Made by a program: the position numbers and the translations under genes. The notes under the pieces are model-generated. The model ran no database searches. It saw only the letters and a list, made by a program, of their open reading frames with translations, and was not told the origin of the DNA. From Mesobacterium pallidum (lineage in GTDB: Bacteria > Pseudomonadota > Alphaproteobacteria > Rhodobacterales > Rhodobacteraceae), in assembly GCF_019966535.1 (NCBI RefSeq), contig NZ_JAIMID010000001.1:310001-374000 (forward strand): a DNA stretch of 64,000 bases, read 5' to 3'. Within the stretch, counting starts at the first letter, position 1, and the number at the start of each line of letters is the position of its first letter. This document shows positions 1 through 8,849 of the stretch, one piece after another.

Positions 1-385
<385 letters not shown>

Positions 386-408
386 TTAGGCGCTGGATTC
401 CACGCATT

Positions 409-427
409 AAGCACAAAAAATGTGCTT
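409..427. promoter_or_regulatory. NtrC-like binding site upstream of the P-II gene
   Basis: The sequence AAGCAC-N7-GTGCTT is a perfect inverted repeat and contains GCAC-N7-GTGC, the classic NtrC enhancer consensus. It lies about 115 bp upstream of the P-II start codon, a usual enhancer distance. I could not find a convincing sigma-54 -24/-12 element between it and the gene, so the promoter itself is unassigned. A further short repeat (GTGCG, 9 bp, CGCAC) sits near 450-468. Confidence 0.5.
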
Positions 428-547
428 TTCAGAAATGATGCCTGAAAATTGTGCGGTAAGAGAACGCACTTTGTCGGGAGGATCGCTCTACATTCCCGGG
501 ATACGGATGTAGGATATCGCAAAACAGCGAGATCGGGCAGGTCGGAC

Positions 548-2761
548 ATGAGTGATTCAGGGCGCAGGAAGCCGCCACTGGTTGCAGAGCGTCGTTTCGC
601 CTCGAAAACGACGCCTGCAAAGGGCGCGGCCAAGCCGAAACCCAAGGCGGCGGCCAAGCCGAAGGCAAAGGCAAAGGCGCGTAAGGCCGCGCCCAGGCGC
701 CGGCGCAATCCCGTGCTGGCCTTCTTCGGCGGGATCATCCGGTTCGTCCTGCGCGTCGTCTGGGGCTTTGGCTGGCGCCTCGGGGCCATCGCGGCGCTGA
801 TCCTCGGCCTTGCCGTGCTCTACATCTACTCGACCCTGCCACCGGTGAGCGAGGTCGCGGACGGCCGCGCGCGCGGCTCGGTCACCATGATGGACCGCTA
901 TGGCCAGGTCTTCGCCTGGCGGGGCGAGCAGTTCGGCGGGCTGGTCACGGCCGAAACGGTGTCGCCCCATCTCAAGAACGCGGTGGTCGCGACCGAGGAC
1001 AAGCGCTTTTACCGGCATTTCGGCATCTCGCCGCGCGGCATTGCCAGTGCCGTGCGCATCAACCTGCGCGAAGGGCGCGGGCCGCTGTCGGGACACGGCG
1101 GGTCGACCATCACCCAGCAGACCGCCAAGCTGATGTGCCTGGGCGTCGAATATGACCCCAAGGTCTGGAAGACCCAGACCGACTACGAGAACGACTGCCG
1201 CCAGGGCTCGCTGATGCGCAAGGGCAAGGAGGCGCTCTATGCCATCGCGATGGAGGTCAAGTACACCAAGGACGAGATCCTGACGATCTACCTCAACCGC
1301 GCCTACATGGGCGGCGGGGCGCATGGCGCCGAGGCGGCGGCGCAGCGGTTCTTTGGCAAGCACGCCTCGGAACTGGCGCCGTCCGAAGGCGCGATGCTGG
1401 CCGGCCTTCTGACCGCGCCGACGCGCTTTGCGCCGACCGCCGATCTCGAGCGGGCGCAGAACCGCGCCGCGGTTGTCGTCGGGCTGATGGAGGAGCAGGG
1501 CTACCTGACCGGGGCCGAGGCGGATTATGCCCTCGCCAACCCGGCCGAACTGTCCGAGGCGGCCGAGGCGCGGGCGGGCGGATATTTCGCCGACTGGGTG
1601 CTGACCGAGGTGCCCGATTTCCTGACGCTCAAGACCTCGTCCGACCTGGTGATCCGCACCACGCTTGACCAGCGCATCCAGCGCGCGGCCGAGACGGCGC
1701 TGGCCGACATCTTCGAAACCAAGGTGCGCGAAGGCTCCAAGGCGCAGGCTGCCATCGTGGTGATGAGCGCGGATGGCGCGGTGCGCGCCATGGTCGGCGG
1801 GCGCAAGGCCAATGGCGCGGGGCTTTTCAACCGCGCGGTGCAGGCGCGGCGGCAGACCGGGTCGGCCTTCAAGCCCTTCGTTTACGCGGCCGCTCTGGAC
1901 GTCGGCCATTCGCCCTATTCGACGGTGGTGGATGAACCCTATTGCCTCAACATCCCCGGCTCGGGGGAATGGTGCCCCAAGAACTACACCAACCAGTTCT
2001 ACGGCCGCGTGACGCTGATCGAGGCGCTGAAGAACTCGCTCAACATCCCGGCGGTGAAAGTGTCCGAAGAGGTGGGGCGCGACATCGTGCGCACGGTGGC
2101 GGACCAGTTCGGCCTCGCCAGCGACCTGGCCGCCGGGCCGGCACTGGCGCTGGGGGCGAGCGAATCGACGCTGATCGAGATGACGGGCGCCTATGCGGGC
2201 ATCCTCAACGGCGGGTCGAGCGTGGCGCCTTATGGCATGATCGACCTGCGGATGCGCGACGACAACGATCCGCTGATCGAACAGCAGGGCGGCATCGGCG
2301 AGCGGGTGATCCAGCCCCATGCCGCGCGCCAGCTGGTCTGGATGATGGAGAAGGTGGTGAGCGAGGGCACCGGCAGCCGCGCCCGTCTGCCCGACCGGCA
2401 GGCGGCGGGCAAGACCGGCACGACCCAGGCCGCGCGCGATGCCTGGTTCGTCGGGTTCACCGCCGATTACGTGGCCGGTGTCTGGATGGGCTATGACGAC
2501 AACACGCCGCTGACCGGCGTGACGGGGGGCGGACTGCCGGCCGAGATCTGGCACGAGGTCATGGTGCGCGTGAACGAGGGCGTGCCCGTGTCCGAGCTGC
2601 CGATGGACGTGCCCGAGGCGCCCCGCGCTGCCCCCGCGCCGCAACCGCAGCAACAGCCGCAGACGGTGCAGCGTGCCCCGGCGCCGCAGCCGCAACGCTC
2701 GGACGATCCGGTGGCGCGGGTGATCGACAACGTGTTGCGGGATATCTTCGGCGGGAACTGA
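548..2761 (+). CDS. Class A penicillin-binding protein (PBP1A-type, bifunctional glycosyltransferase/transpeptidase)
   Basis: This is a 737-residue inner-membrane peptidoglycan synthase. It has a Lys/Ala/Pro-rich cytoplasmic tail (residues ~15-60), a transmembrane helix (~65-95), a GT51 domain with EDKRFYRHFG (~149) and GGSTITQQTAK (~184), then a transpeptidase domain with SxxK (SAFK, ~439), SLN (~497) and KTGTT (~622). The C-terminus is a Pro/Gln-rich tail. ATG 548 is chosen over an in-frame upstream start at 449 because the extra residues look non-coding. The gene converges on the glucosidase across a shared terminator. Confidence 0.93.
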   Translation: MSDSGRRKPPLVAERRFASKTTPAKGAAKPKPKAAAKPKAKAKARKAAPRRRRNPVLAFFGGIIRFVLRVVWGFGWRLGAIAALILGLAVLYIYSTLPPVSEVADGRARGSVTMMDRYGQVFAWRGEQFGGLVTAETVSPHLKNAVVATEDKRFYRHFGISPRGIASAVRINLREGRGPLSGHGGSTITQQTAKLMCLGVEYDPKVWKTQTDYENDCRQGSLMRKGKEALYAIAMEVKYTKDEILTIYLNRAYMGGGAHGAEAAAQRFFGKHASELAPSEGAMLAGLLTAPTRFAPTADLERAQNRAAVVVGLMEEQGYLTGAEADYALANPAELSEAAEARAGGYFADWVLTEVPDFLTLKTSSDLVIRTTLDQRIQRAAETALADIFETKVREGSKAQAAIVVMSADGAVRAMVGGRKANGAGLFNRAVQARRQTGSAFKPFVYAAALDVGHSPYSTVVDEPYCLNIPGSGEWCPKNYTNQFYGRVTLIEALKNSLNIPAVKVSEEVGRDIVRTVADQFGLASDLAAGPALALGASESTLIEMTGAYAGILNGGSSVAPYGMIDLRMRDDNDPLIEQQGGIGERVIQPHAARQLVWMMEKVVSEGTGSRARLPDRQAAGKTGTTQAARDAWFVGFTADYVAGVWMGYDDNTPLTGVTGGGLPAEIWHEVMVRVNEGVPVSELPMDVPEAPRAAPAPQPQQQPQTVQRAPAPQPQRSDDPVARVIDNVLRDIFGGN

Positions 2762-2776
2762 GCGTCGCCGCATGGC

Positions 2777-2815
2777 AAAAGGCCCTTGCCCGCCGGTTGC
2801 GGGCAAGGGCCTTTT
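2777..2815. terminator. Bidirectional rho-independent terminator
   Basis: A perfect 16-bp inverted repeat (arms 2777-2792 and 2800-2815) has a 7-nt loop, a GC-rich core, and A-tract and T-tract ends. It can act in both directions, ending the PBP gene on the plus strand and the glucosidase gene on the minus strand. Confidence 0.9.
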
Positions 2816-2833
2816 CATTTGGTCAGGGCCCGG

Positions 2834-4450
2834 TCAGTCCTTGCTCAGCTCCACCGGCGCGGCCGCCTCGAGGTAGACGAAGCCGTTGCCCGGCAGCGTC
2901 AGCACCCCGTCCAGCAGGTGCGCATTGACCGGCCCGACCGGGGTGCAGTCGCGGTCGACATTCAGGGACAGCGGATCGGGCGACAGGTTGAAGACGCAGG
3001 TCAGCACCTGCTCCGCCGCGATGCGATGAAAGGCGAGGATCGGCTCGGGCAGGTCGATGAAGTCCGTCTTCGTGCCGCTCAGCGCGGGGCTGGATTTGCG
3101 GTAGGCGATCACGTCCTTGTAGAACGCCATGATCCCGCCTTGCCCCTGCTGGTCCACCGCCCGCGCGGCCTGCGGCGCCTTGACGGGCAGCCAAGGCGTG
3201 CCGGTGGAAAAGCCCGCGTTCGGCGCGTCCTTTTCCCAGACCATCGGCGTGCGGCAGCCGTCTCGTCCCTTGACCGCCGGCCAGAAACGCAGGGCGGGCG
3301 GGTCGGTCAGCTCGTCATAGGTCAGCTCGGTCTCCGAAAGGCCAAGTTCTTCGCCTTGGTAGATGCCGATGGTGCCGGGAAAGGACATGAGCATCGCGCA
3401 GGCGAGCCGCGCCATGTCATCCTCGCTCACGGCGTATTCGGCCCATCGCGTCACCTCGCGCGGGACGTCGTGGTTGCTGACGGACCAGTAGGGATGCCCG
3501 TCCGGCGCGCCTTTCTGGAACCCCTCGATACAGGACCGGAAATGCGCCGCGCTGAAATCGGGGCCGAGCATGGCGAAGCTGTAGGTCATGTGCAGCCGCT
3601 TGGTGCCGGCGGTGTATTCGCCCATCAGCTCGATCGAGCGGTGGCCCATCTCGCCCACTTCGCCGACCATCATGATGTCGTCATACTGGTCCGTCAGCGC
3701 GCGGAGTTTCTCGAGAAAGCCCAGGTTCTCGGGCCGGCTCTTGTTGTAGATGTTGTGCTGCATCCCGTAGAGGTCGGTCGCCATGACCTGCGGCCGCGTC
3801 TCGGCCGGTGGATTCGACCGCAGCTGGTCGTCGTGGAAGTAGTAGTTCACCGTGTCCAGCCGGAACCCGTCCAGCCCCTTGTCGAGCCAGAATTTGCAGG
3901 TCCCCAGGATCGCCTCGACCACCTCGGGGTTGTGAAAGTTGAGGTCGGGCTGCGAGGCCAGGAAGTGGTGCAGGTAATATTGCCCGCGGCCCGGGTCGAA
4001 CTCCCACGCCGGACCACCGAAATGGCTGTGCCAGTTGGTGGGCGGGCTGCCGTCCGGCTGCGGGTCGGCCCAGACGTACCAATCGGCGCGCGGGTTGTCG
4101 CGGCTGGCGCGGCTTTCGCGGAACCATTCGTGCTGGTCCGAGGTATGCGACAACACCTGGTCGGTGATGATCTTCAGGCCCAGCTCATGCGCGCGGGTGA
4201 TCAGCGCCTCGAACTCGGGCAGGGTGCCGAACAGCGGGTCGATGGCCAGGTAATCGCTGACATCGTACCCCATGTCCTTCTGCGGCGAGGCAAAGATCGG
4301 CGACAGCCAGATCGCATCCACGCCAAGGCGCGCCACGTGATCGAGCCGCCGGGTGATGCCGGCCAGGTCGCCGACCCCGTCGCCGTCGTCGTCCTGAAAG
4401 CTGCGGGGATAGATCTGGTAGATGATCGCGTCGCGCCACCATTCTGTCAT
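2834..4450 (-). CDS. aglA: GH13 alpha-glucosidase
   Basis: A 538-residue cytosolic glycoside hydrolase family 13 enzyme of the oligo-1,6-/alpha-glucosidase type, hydrolysing short alpha-glucosides. The N-terminus WWRDAIIYQIYPRSF is typical. The catalytic triad can be placed: nucleophile D199 in GFRLDTVN, acid/base E264 in VGEVGE, and transition-state stabiliser D328 in SNHDVPR. In rhizobia and many Rhodobacterales the homologue lies in an aglEFGAK transport operon. Here no sugar ABC transporter is adjacent. A LacI-type operator lies just upstream, which suggests control by an AglR-like repressor encoded elsewhere. Confidence 0.9.
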   Translation of the reverse strand: MTEWWRDAIIYQIYPRSFQDDDGDGVGDLAGITRRLDHVARLGVDAIWLSPIFASPQKDMGYDVSDYLAIDPLFGTLPEFEALITRAHELGLKIITDQVLSHTSDQHEWFRESRASRDNPRADWYVWADPQPDGSPPTNWHSHFGGPAWEFDPGRGQYYLHHFLASQPDLNFHNPEVVEAILGTCKFWLDKGLDGFRLDTVNYYFHDDQLRSNPPAETRPQVMATDLYGMQHNIYNKSRPENLGFLEKLRALTDQYDDIMMVGEVGEMGHRSIELMGEYTAGTKRLHMTYSFAMLGPDFSAAHFRSCIEGFQKGAPDGHPYWSVSNHDVPREVTRWAEYAVSEDDMARLACAMLMSFPGTIGIYQGEELGLSETELTYDELTDPPALRFWPAVKGRDGCRTPMVWEKDAPNAGFSTGTPWLPVKAPQAARAVDQQGQGGIMAFYKDVIAYRKSSPALSGTKTDFIDLPEPILAFHRIAAEQVLTCVFNLSPDPLSLNVDRDCTPVGPVNAHLLDGVLTLPGNGFVYLEAAAPVELSKD

Positions 4451-4497
4451 GTCGGGTCCTTCCCGCAGAATCTTCGAATCCCCGAAGACTCTATTGA

Positions 4498-4511
4498 TGT
4501 GAGCGCTAACG
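4498..4511. promoter_or_regulatory. LacI-family-type operator upstream of aglA
   Basis: TGTGAGCGCTAACG carries the AGCGCT core with near-symmetrical flanks, as in LacI/GalR-family operators (AglR, CceR types). It lies about 48 bp upstream of the aglA start codon, where a repressor would overlap the promoter. A small hairpin (TCTTCG...CGAAGA, 4471-4488) lies between it and the start codon. Which regulator binds is inference. Confidence 0.5.
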
Positions 4512-4575
4512 GGAAGGGGAAATGCAGCGCAAGGGCGAGGTCACGCCGCCGCAGGGTCAAAGCATGGGCAGCGCC

Positions 4576-5232
4576 TCAGGCCAGCGCGCAGGCCAGCACG
4601 CTTTCCACCACCTGTCGGCGCAGCGCGGCCTGGCCCTCCTTGCCATAAAGGTCCTGTCCGTAAATCGCGGAAAAGGTCGGCCGGTTCGACACGTTGAAGA
4701 AACTCAGCGCCGAGATGTGCCAATGCAGCGCGACCGGGTCGAGCCCGGCGCGAAAGACGCCGGCCGCCTCGCCCCGCGCAACCAGGCGGCGCAGCCGGTC
4801 GATGGCGGCGGTGTTCAGCACGCGGATCACCTCGGACCGCTTGAGGTAGTCGGCGTGGTGGATGTTCTCGATCATCACCATGCGGATGAACTCGGGGTTC
4901 CGGCTGTGGTGATCGAAGGTGAACCCGGCCAGATGCGCCAGCGCCTCGGCCGGGGGCAGGGCGTCGAGGTCGAGGCGGTGTTCGCCTTCGCGCACGCGGG
5001 CATAGGCCGCCTCGAGCGCGCGGGCCCACAGCCCGTCCTTGTCGCCGAAATAGTAGTAGATCATCCGCTTGGACGTGGTCGTGCGCGCCGCGATCTCGTC
5101 GATGCGGGTGCCGGTAAGGCCGCTGGCGGCGAACATTTCGGTCGCGACCTGCAGGATGTCCTGCTTGACCGCTTCCGGGTTCTGCTTCCATCCGCTGCGC
5201 GGACGATCCTTGCTTGCGTCGCTGTCGGTCAT
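4576..5232 (-). CDS. TetR/AcrR family transcriptional regulator
   Basis: A 218-residue one-component repressor-type regulator. The N-terminal helix-turn-helix reads DILQVATEMFAASGLTG...IDEIAARTTTSKRMIYYYFGDKDGLW, a canonical TetR_N domain at ~25-75, followed by an all-helical ligand domain. ATG 5232 has a GGGA ribosome site and is preferred to the upstream ATG 5262, which has none. It is transcribed in the same direction as aglA but separated from it by ~125 bp including the aglA operator, so it need not be its regulator. Its ligand is unknown. Confidence 0.82.
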   Translation of the reverse strand: MTDSDASKDRPRSGWKQNPEAVKQDILQVATEMFAASGLTGTRIDEIAARTTTSKRMIYYYFGDKDGLWARALEAAYARVREGEHRLDLDALPPAEALAHLAGFTFDHHSRNPEFIRMVMIENIHHADYLKRSEVIRVLNTAAIDRLRRLVARGEAAGVFRAGLDPVALHWHISALSFFNVSNRPTFSAIYGQDLYGKEGQAALRRQVVESVLACALA

Positions 5233-5393
5233 GCGGTCCCGTGCCCTCGTACGGCCCCTCATAGCAGCGCCCGCGCGGGCTGCCCAGCCTTTGGGCGCGG
5301 CAGCGCATGTTTCATCGTCGGGCCGGGATGCAGAACTTTACATTCCGCCCGTTGGGCTGTCTGCTGGGCCCGAACTGAACGACGGGAGCGGAC

Positions 5394-8300
5394 ATGGCCA
5401 TCACGGCAGGCATCACCCATCTGACGCATTACAAATACGACAAGCCGGTGAAACTGGGCCCGCAGGTGATCCGCCTGCGCCCGGCGCCGCATTCGCGCAC
5501 GCGGGTGATCTCGCATTCGCTCAAGGTCTCGCCCGGCGGGCATTTCGTCAACCACCAGCAGGACCCCTACGGCAACTGGCTGGCGCGCTTCGTCTTTCCC
5601 GAGCCGGTGACCGAGTTCAAGATCGAGGTCGACCTGGTCGCCGACATGACGGTCTACAACCCGTTCGATTTCTTCGTCGACGAGGTGGCCGAGGAATGGC
5701 CCTTCGACTACCCCGCCGACGTGGTCGAGGACCTGTCGATCTATCGCAAGCCGGAACCCGCCGGGCCGCTGCTGATGAAGCTGCTGGCCTCGATCGACCG
5801 CAGCACCGGGCGGACGGTGGATTTCCTGGTCGGGCTGAACGCCCGGCTGGCGCGCGAGATCGACTATATCGTCCGGCTCGAACCCGGCGTGCAGACGCCC
5901 GAGGAAACGCTGGGCCTGGTGCGGGGCTCCTGCCGCGACACCTCGTGGCTGCTGGTGCAGCTTCTGCGCAACCTCGGCTTTGCCGCGCGCTTCTGCTCGG
6001 GCTACCTGATCCAGCTGAAACCGGACCTCGTGTCGCTGGACGGCCCGGCCGGGACTGACAAGGATTTCACCGACCTGCACGCCTGGTGCGAGGTCTACCT
6101 GCCCGGCGCCGGCTGGATCGGGCTCGACCCGACCTCGGGCCTGCTGACGGGCGAAAGCCATATCCCGCTGGCCGCCACCCCGCATTATGCCAATGCCGCG
6201 CCCATTGTCGGCGGCTTTTCCGGCCCGCCGGACGTGACCACCACCTTCGATTTCGACATGACCGTGACGCGGACGTCCGAACATCCGCGCATCACCAAGC
6301 CCTTCTCGGAAGAGGCCTGGCAGGCGCTCGACGCGCTTGGCAACAAGGTGGACGAGGTGCTTCAGGCCAATGACATGCGCCTGACCATGGGGGGCGAGCC
6401 GACCTTTGTGTCAATCGACGATTTCGAAAGCGCCGAGTGGAACACCGGCGCGGTCGGGCCCCAGAAACGCGGCTTTGCCGACACGCTGATCCGCAAGCTG
6501 CGCGACCGTTTCGCGCCCGGCGGCTTCCTGCATTACGGCCAGGGCAAGTGGTACCCCGGGGAGACGCTGCCGCGCTGGACTTTCTCGCTGTACTGGCGGA
6601 CGGATGGCAAGCCGATCTGGAAGAACCCCGACACCATCGCCCGCGAGAAAGCGACAGGCGCGACGGCCGCGCAGGCGCAAAGCTACCTGACCGCCTTTGC
6701 CGAGAACCTGGGCGTGACCAGCGAGTACGTGCGGCCGACCTACGAGGACCCGGCCGAATGGATCCTGAAAGAGGCGGACCTGCCCGCCAACGTCACCCCC
6801 GAGGACAGCAAGCTGAAGGACCCCGAGACGCGGGCACGGATCGCCAAGGTCTTTTCTCGCGGGCTTGGCAATGCCGCGGGCTACGTGCTGCCGGTGCAGC
6901 GCTGGCAATCCAAGGCCAAGCCCTCGACCCGCTGGCGCTCCGAGCTCTGGCGCACCCGGCGCGGAGAGCTGTTCCTGGTGCCCGGTGACAGCCCCGTCGG
7001 CTTCCGCCTGCCGCTGGGCGCGCTGCCCTATATCCCGCCTTCGTCCTACCCTTACGTCTACCCGACCGACCCCACGGTCGAGCGCGCGCCGCTGCCGGAT
7101 TTCCACGAGGAACACCAGCGCCGCCGCGACGAGATCATGGAAGAGCTCGCCCGCATCGCCCGCGAAGAAGCCGAGATGATGCCCGAGGTCGACAAGGACC
7201 GCACTCAGCCGCAAAGCGCCCCGCGCGAGGTCGGCGACCGCCAGACGATCATGGAGCAAGGGGTGGACCCCGCCGGTGGCCAGGTCCGCACCGCCATCGC
7301 GGTCGAACCCCGCGACGGGCGGCTCTGTGTCTTCATGCCGCCGACCGAGACGCTCGAGGATTACCTCGAGCTGCTCGCCGTGGCCGAAACCACCGCCGAG
7401 GAACTCGGCCTGCCGGTGCATATCGAGGGCTACACGCCCCCGCACGACCCGCGCATGAACGTGATCCGCGTGGCGCCCGATCCGGGCGTGATCGAGGTGA
7501 ACGTCCAGCCCGCGCACAGCTGGCAGGAGTGCAAGGACATCACCCTCGGCATCTACGAGGACGCGCGGCAATCGCGCCTTGGCGCCGACAAGTTCATGAT
7601 CGACGGGCGTCACACCGGAACGGGGGGCGGCAACCACGTGGTGGTGGGCGGGGCGACGACGCTCGACAGCCCCTTCCTGCGGCGGCCGGACCTTTTGCGT
7701 TCGATGGTGCTTTACTGGCAGCAGCACCCGTCGCTGAGCTATCTCTTTTCGGGCCTTTTCATCGGGCCGACCAGCCAGGCGCCCCGGATCGACGAGGCGC
7801 GGCACGACACGCTCTACGAGCTGGAAATCGCGCTCAGCCAGATCCCCAGCCCGGACGAGGGCACGCCGCCCCAGCCTTGGCTGGTCGACCGCCTGTTGCG
7901 CAACATCCTGATCGACGTGACCGGCAACACCCACCGGGCCGAGATCTGCATTGACAAGCTCTTCTCGCCAGACGGCCCAACGGGCCGGCTGGGGCTGGTC
8001 GAATTCCGCGGCTTCGAGATGCCGCCCGATGCCAAGATGTCCCTGGCCCAGCAGGTGCTGATCCGCGCGCTGCTGGCGCGGTTCTGGATCGACCCGATCA
8101 AGAGCAAGCCGGTGCGCTGGGGCACCCAGCTGCATGACCGCTTCATGCTGCCCGAATTCGTCTGGGCCGACTTCCTCGACGTTCTGCGCGACCTCACCGA
8201 CCACGGGTTCGAGATGCGGCCCGAATGGTACGTGGCGCAGAAGGAGTTCCGCTTTCCGTTCATGGGAGAGGTCGAATACGAGGGCGTCCACCTCGAGCTG

Positions 8301-8801
8301 CGCCAGGCGCTCGAGCCCTGGCATGTCATGGGCGAACGCGGTGCCATCGGCGGCACCGTGCGCTACACCGACAGCTCGGTCGAACGGATGCAGGTCGCGC
8401 TGACCACGCTGAACCCGGATCGCTACGCCGTGCATTGCAATGGCCGGCCCGTGCCGCTGGCGGCGACGGGCACCTCGGGCCAGTCGGTCGGCGGCGTGCG
8501 GTTCAAGGCCTGGCAACCGGCCGAGGCGCTGCATCCGGTGTTGCCCGTCAACGCTCCGTTGACGTTCGACATCTACGATACCTGGACCGGGCGGGCCCTC
8601 GGCGGCTGTACCTACCACGTGGCGCATCCGGGGGGACGCAATTACGACACGTTCCCGATCAATACCAACGAGGCGGACGCGCGCCGCCTTGCGCGGTTCG
8701 AAAAGATGGGGCACACACCGGGTCCTTACATCCCTGCGCCCAACGAGACGCATCCGGAGTTTCCCATGACCCTGGACCTGCGCCGTGCTCCGGGCATCTG
8801 A
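5394..8801 (+). CDS. DUF2126 transglutaminase-like protein
   Basis: A 1135-residue cytosolic protein: an N-terminal bacterial transglutaminase-like domain followed by the long DUF2126 region. The papain-like triad is visible as C180 (GSCRDTSW), H229 (DLHAWCEV) and D245 (GLDPTSGL). [15 protein letters not shown] motif (~330) and a [13 protein letters not shown] stretch (~740) are typical of the family. It begins a three-gene run with an ATP-grasp/alpha-E fusion and a second transglutaminase, a set proposed by comparative genomics to make or cleave peptide (amide) tags. The biochemical reaction is unproven. The ribosome site GGAG precedes ATG 5394. Confidence 0.9.
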   Translation: MAITAGITHLTHYKYDKPVKLGPQVIRLRPAPHSRTRVISHSLKVSPGGHFVNHQQDPYGNWLARFVFPEPVTEFKIEVDLVADMTVYNPFDFFVDEVAEEWPFDYPADVVEDLSIYRKPEPAGPLLMKLLASIDRSTGRTVDFLVGLNARLAREIDYIVRLEPGVQTPEETLGLVRGSCRDTSWLLVQLLRNLGFAARFCSGYLIQLKPDLVSLDGPAGTDKDFTDLHAWCEVYLPGAGWIGLDPTSGLLTGESHIPLAATPHYANAAPIVGGFSGPPDVTTTFDFDMTVTRTSEHPRITKPFSEEAWQALDALGNKVDEVLQANDMRLTMGGEPTFVSIDDFESAEWNTGAVGPQKRGFADTLIRKLRDRFAPGGFLHYGQGKWYPGETLPRWTFSLYWRTDGKPIWKNPDTIAREKATGATAAQAQSYLTAFAENLGVTSEYVRPTYEDPAEWILKEADLPANVTPEDSKLKDPETRARIAKVFSRGLGNAAGYVLPVQRWQSKAKPSTRWRSELWRTRRGELFLVPGDSPVGFRLPLGALPYIPPSSYPYVYPTDPTVERAPLPDFHEEHQRRRDEIMEELARIAREEAEMMPEVDKDRTQPQSAPREVGDRQTIMEQGVDPAGGQVRTAIAVEPRDGRLCVFMPPTETLEDYLELLAVAETTAEELGLPVHIEGYTPPHDPRMNVIRVAPDPGVIEVNVQPAHSWQECKDITLGIYEDARQSRLGADKFMIDGRHTGTGGGNHVVVGGATTLDSPFLRRPDLLRSMVLYWQQHPSLSYLFSGLFIGPTSQAPRIDEARHDTLYELEIALSQIPSPDEGTPPQPWLVDRLLRNILIDVTGNTHRAEICIDKLFSPDGPTGRLGLVEFRGFEMPPDAKMSLAQQVLIRALLARFWIDPIKSKPVRWGTQLHDRFMLPEFVWADFLDVLRDLTDHGFEMRPEWYVAQKEFRFPFMGEVEYEGVHLELRQALEPWHVMGERGAIGGTVRYTDSSVERMQVALTTLNPDRYAVHCNGRPVPLAATGTSGQSVGGVRFKAWQPAEALHPVLPVNAPLTFDIYDTWTGRALGGCTYHVAHPGGRNYDTFPINTNEADARRLARFEKMGHTPGPYIPAPNETHPEFPMTLDLRRAPGI

Positions 8802-8849
8802 CGGGCATGTGACAGGGATCTGACTGCGGCACGACAAGGGGAGGGGAGC

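Noticed and set aside
557..2818. A 753-codon open frame on the minus strand opposite the penicillin-binding protein gene
   Set aside because: His/Arg/Gly-rich shadow frame typical of high-GC DNA; the plus strand encodes a complete PBP with all motifs.
2786..4648. A 620-codon plus-strand frame opposite aglA
   Set aside because: Composition is that of an antisense shadow; aglA has an intact catalytic triad.
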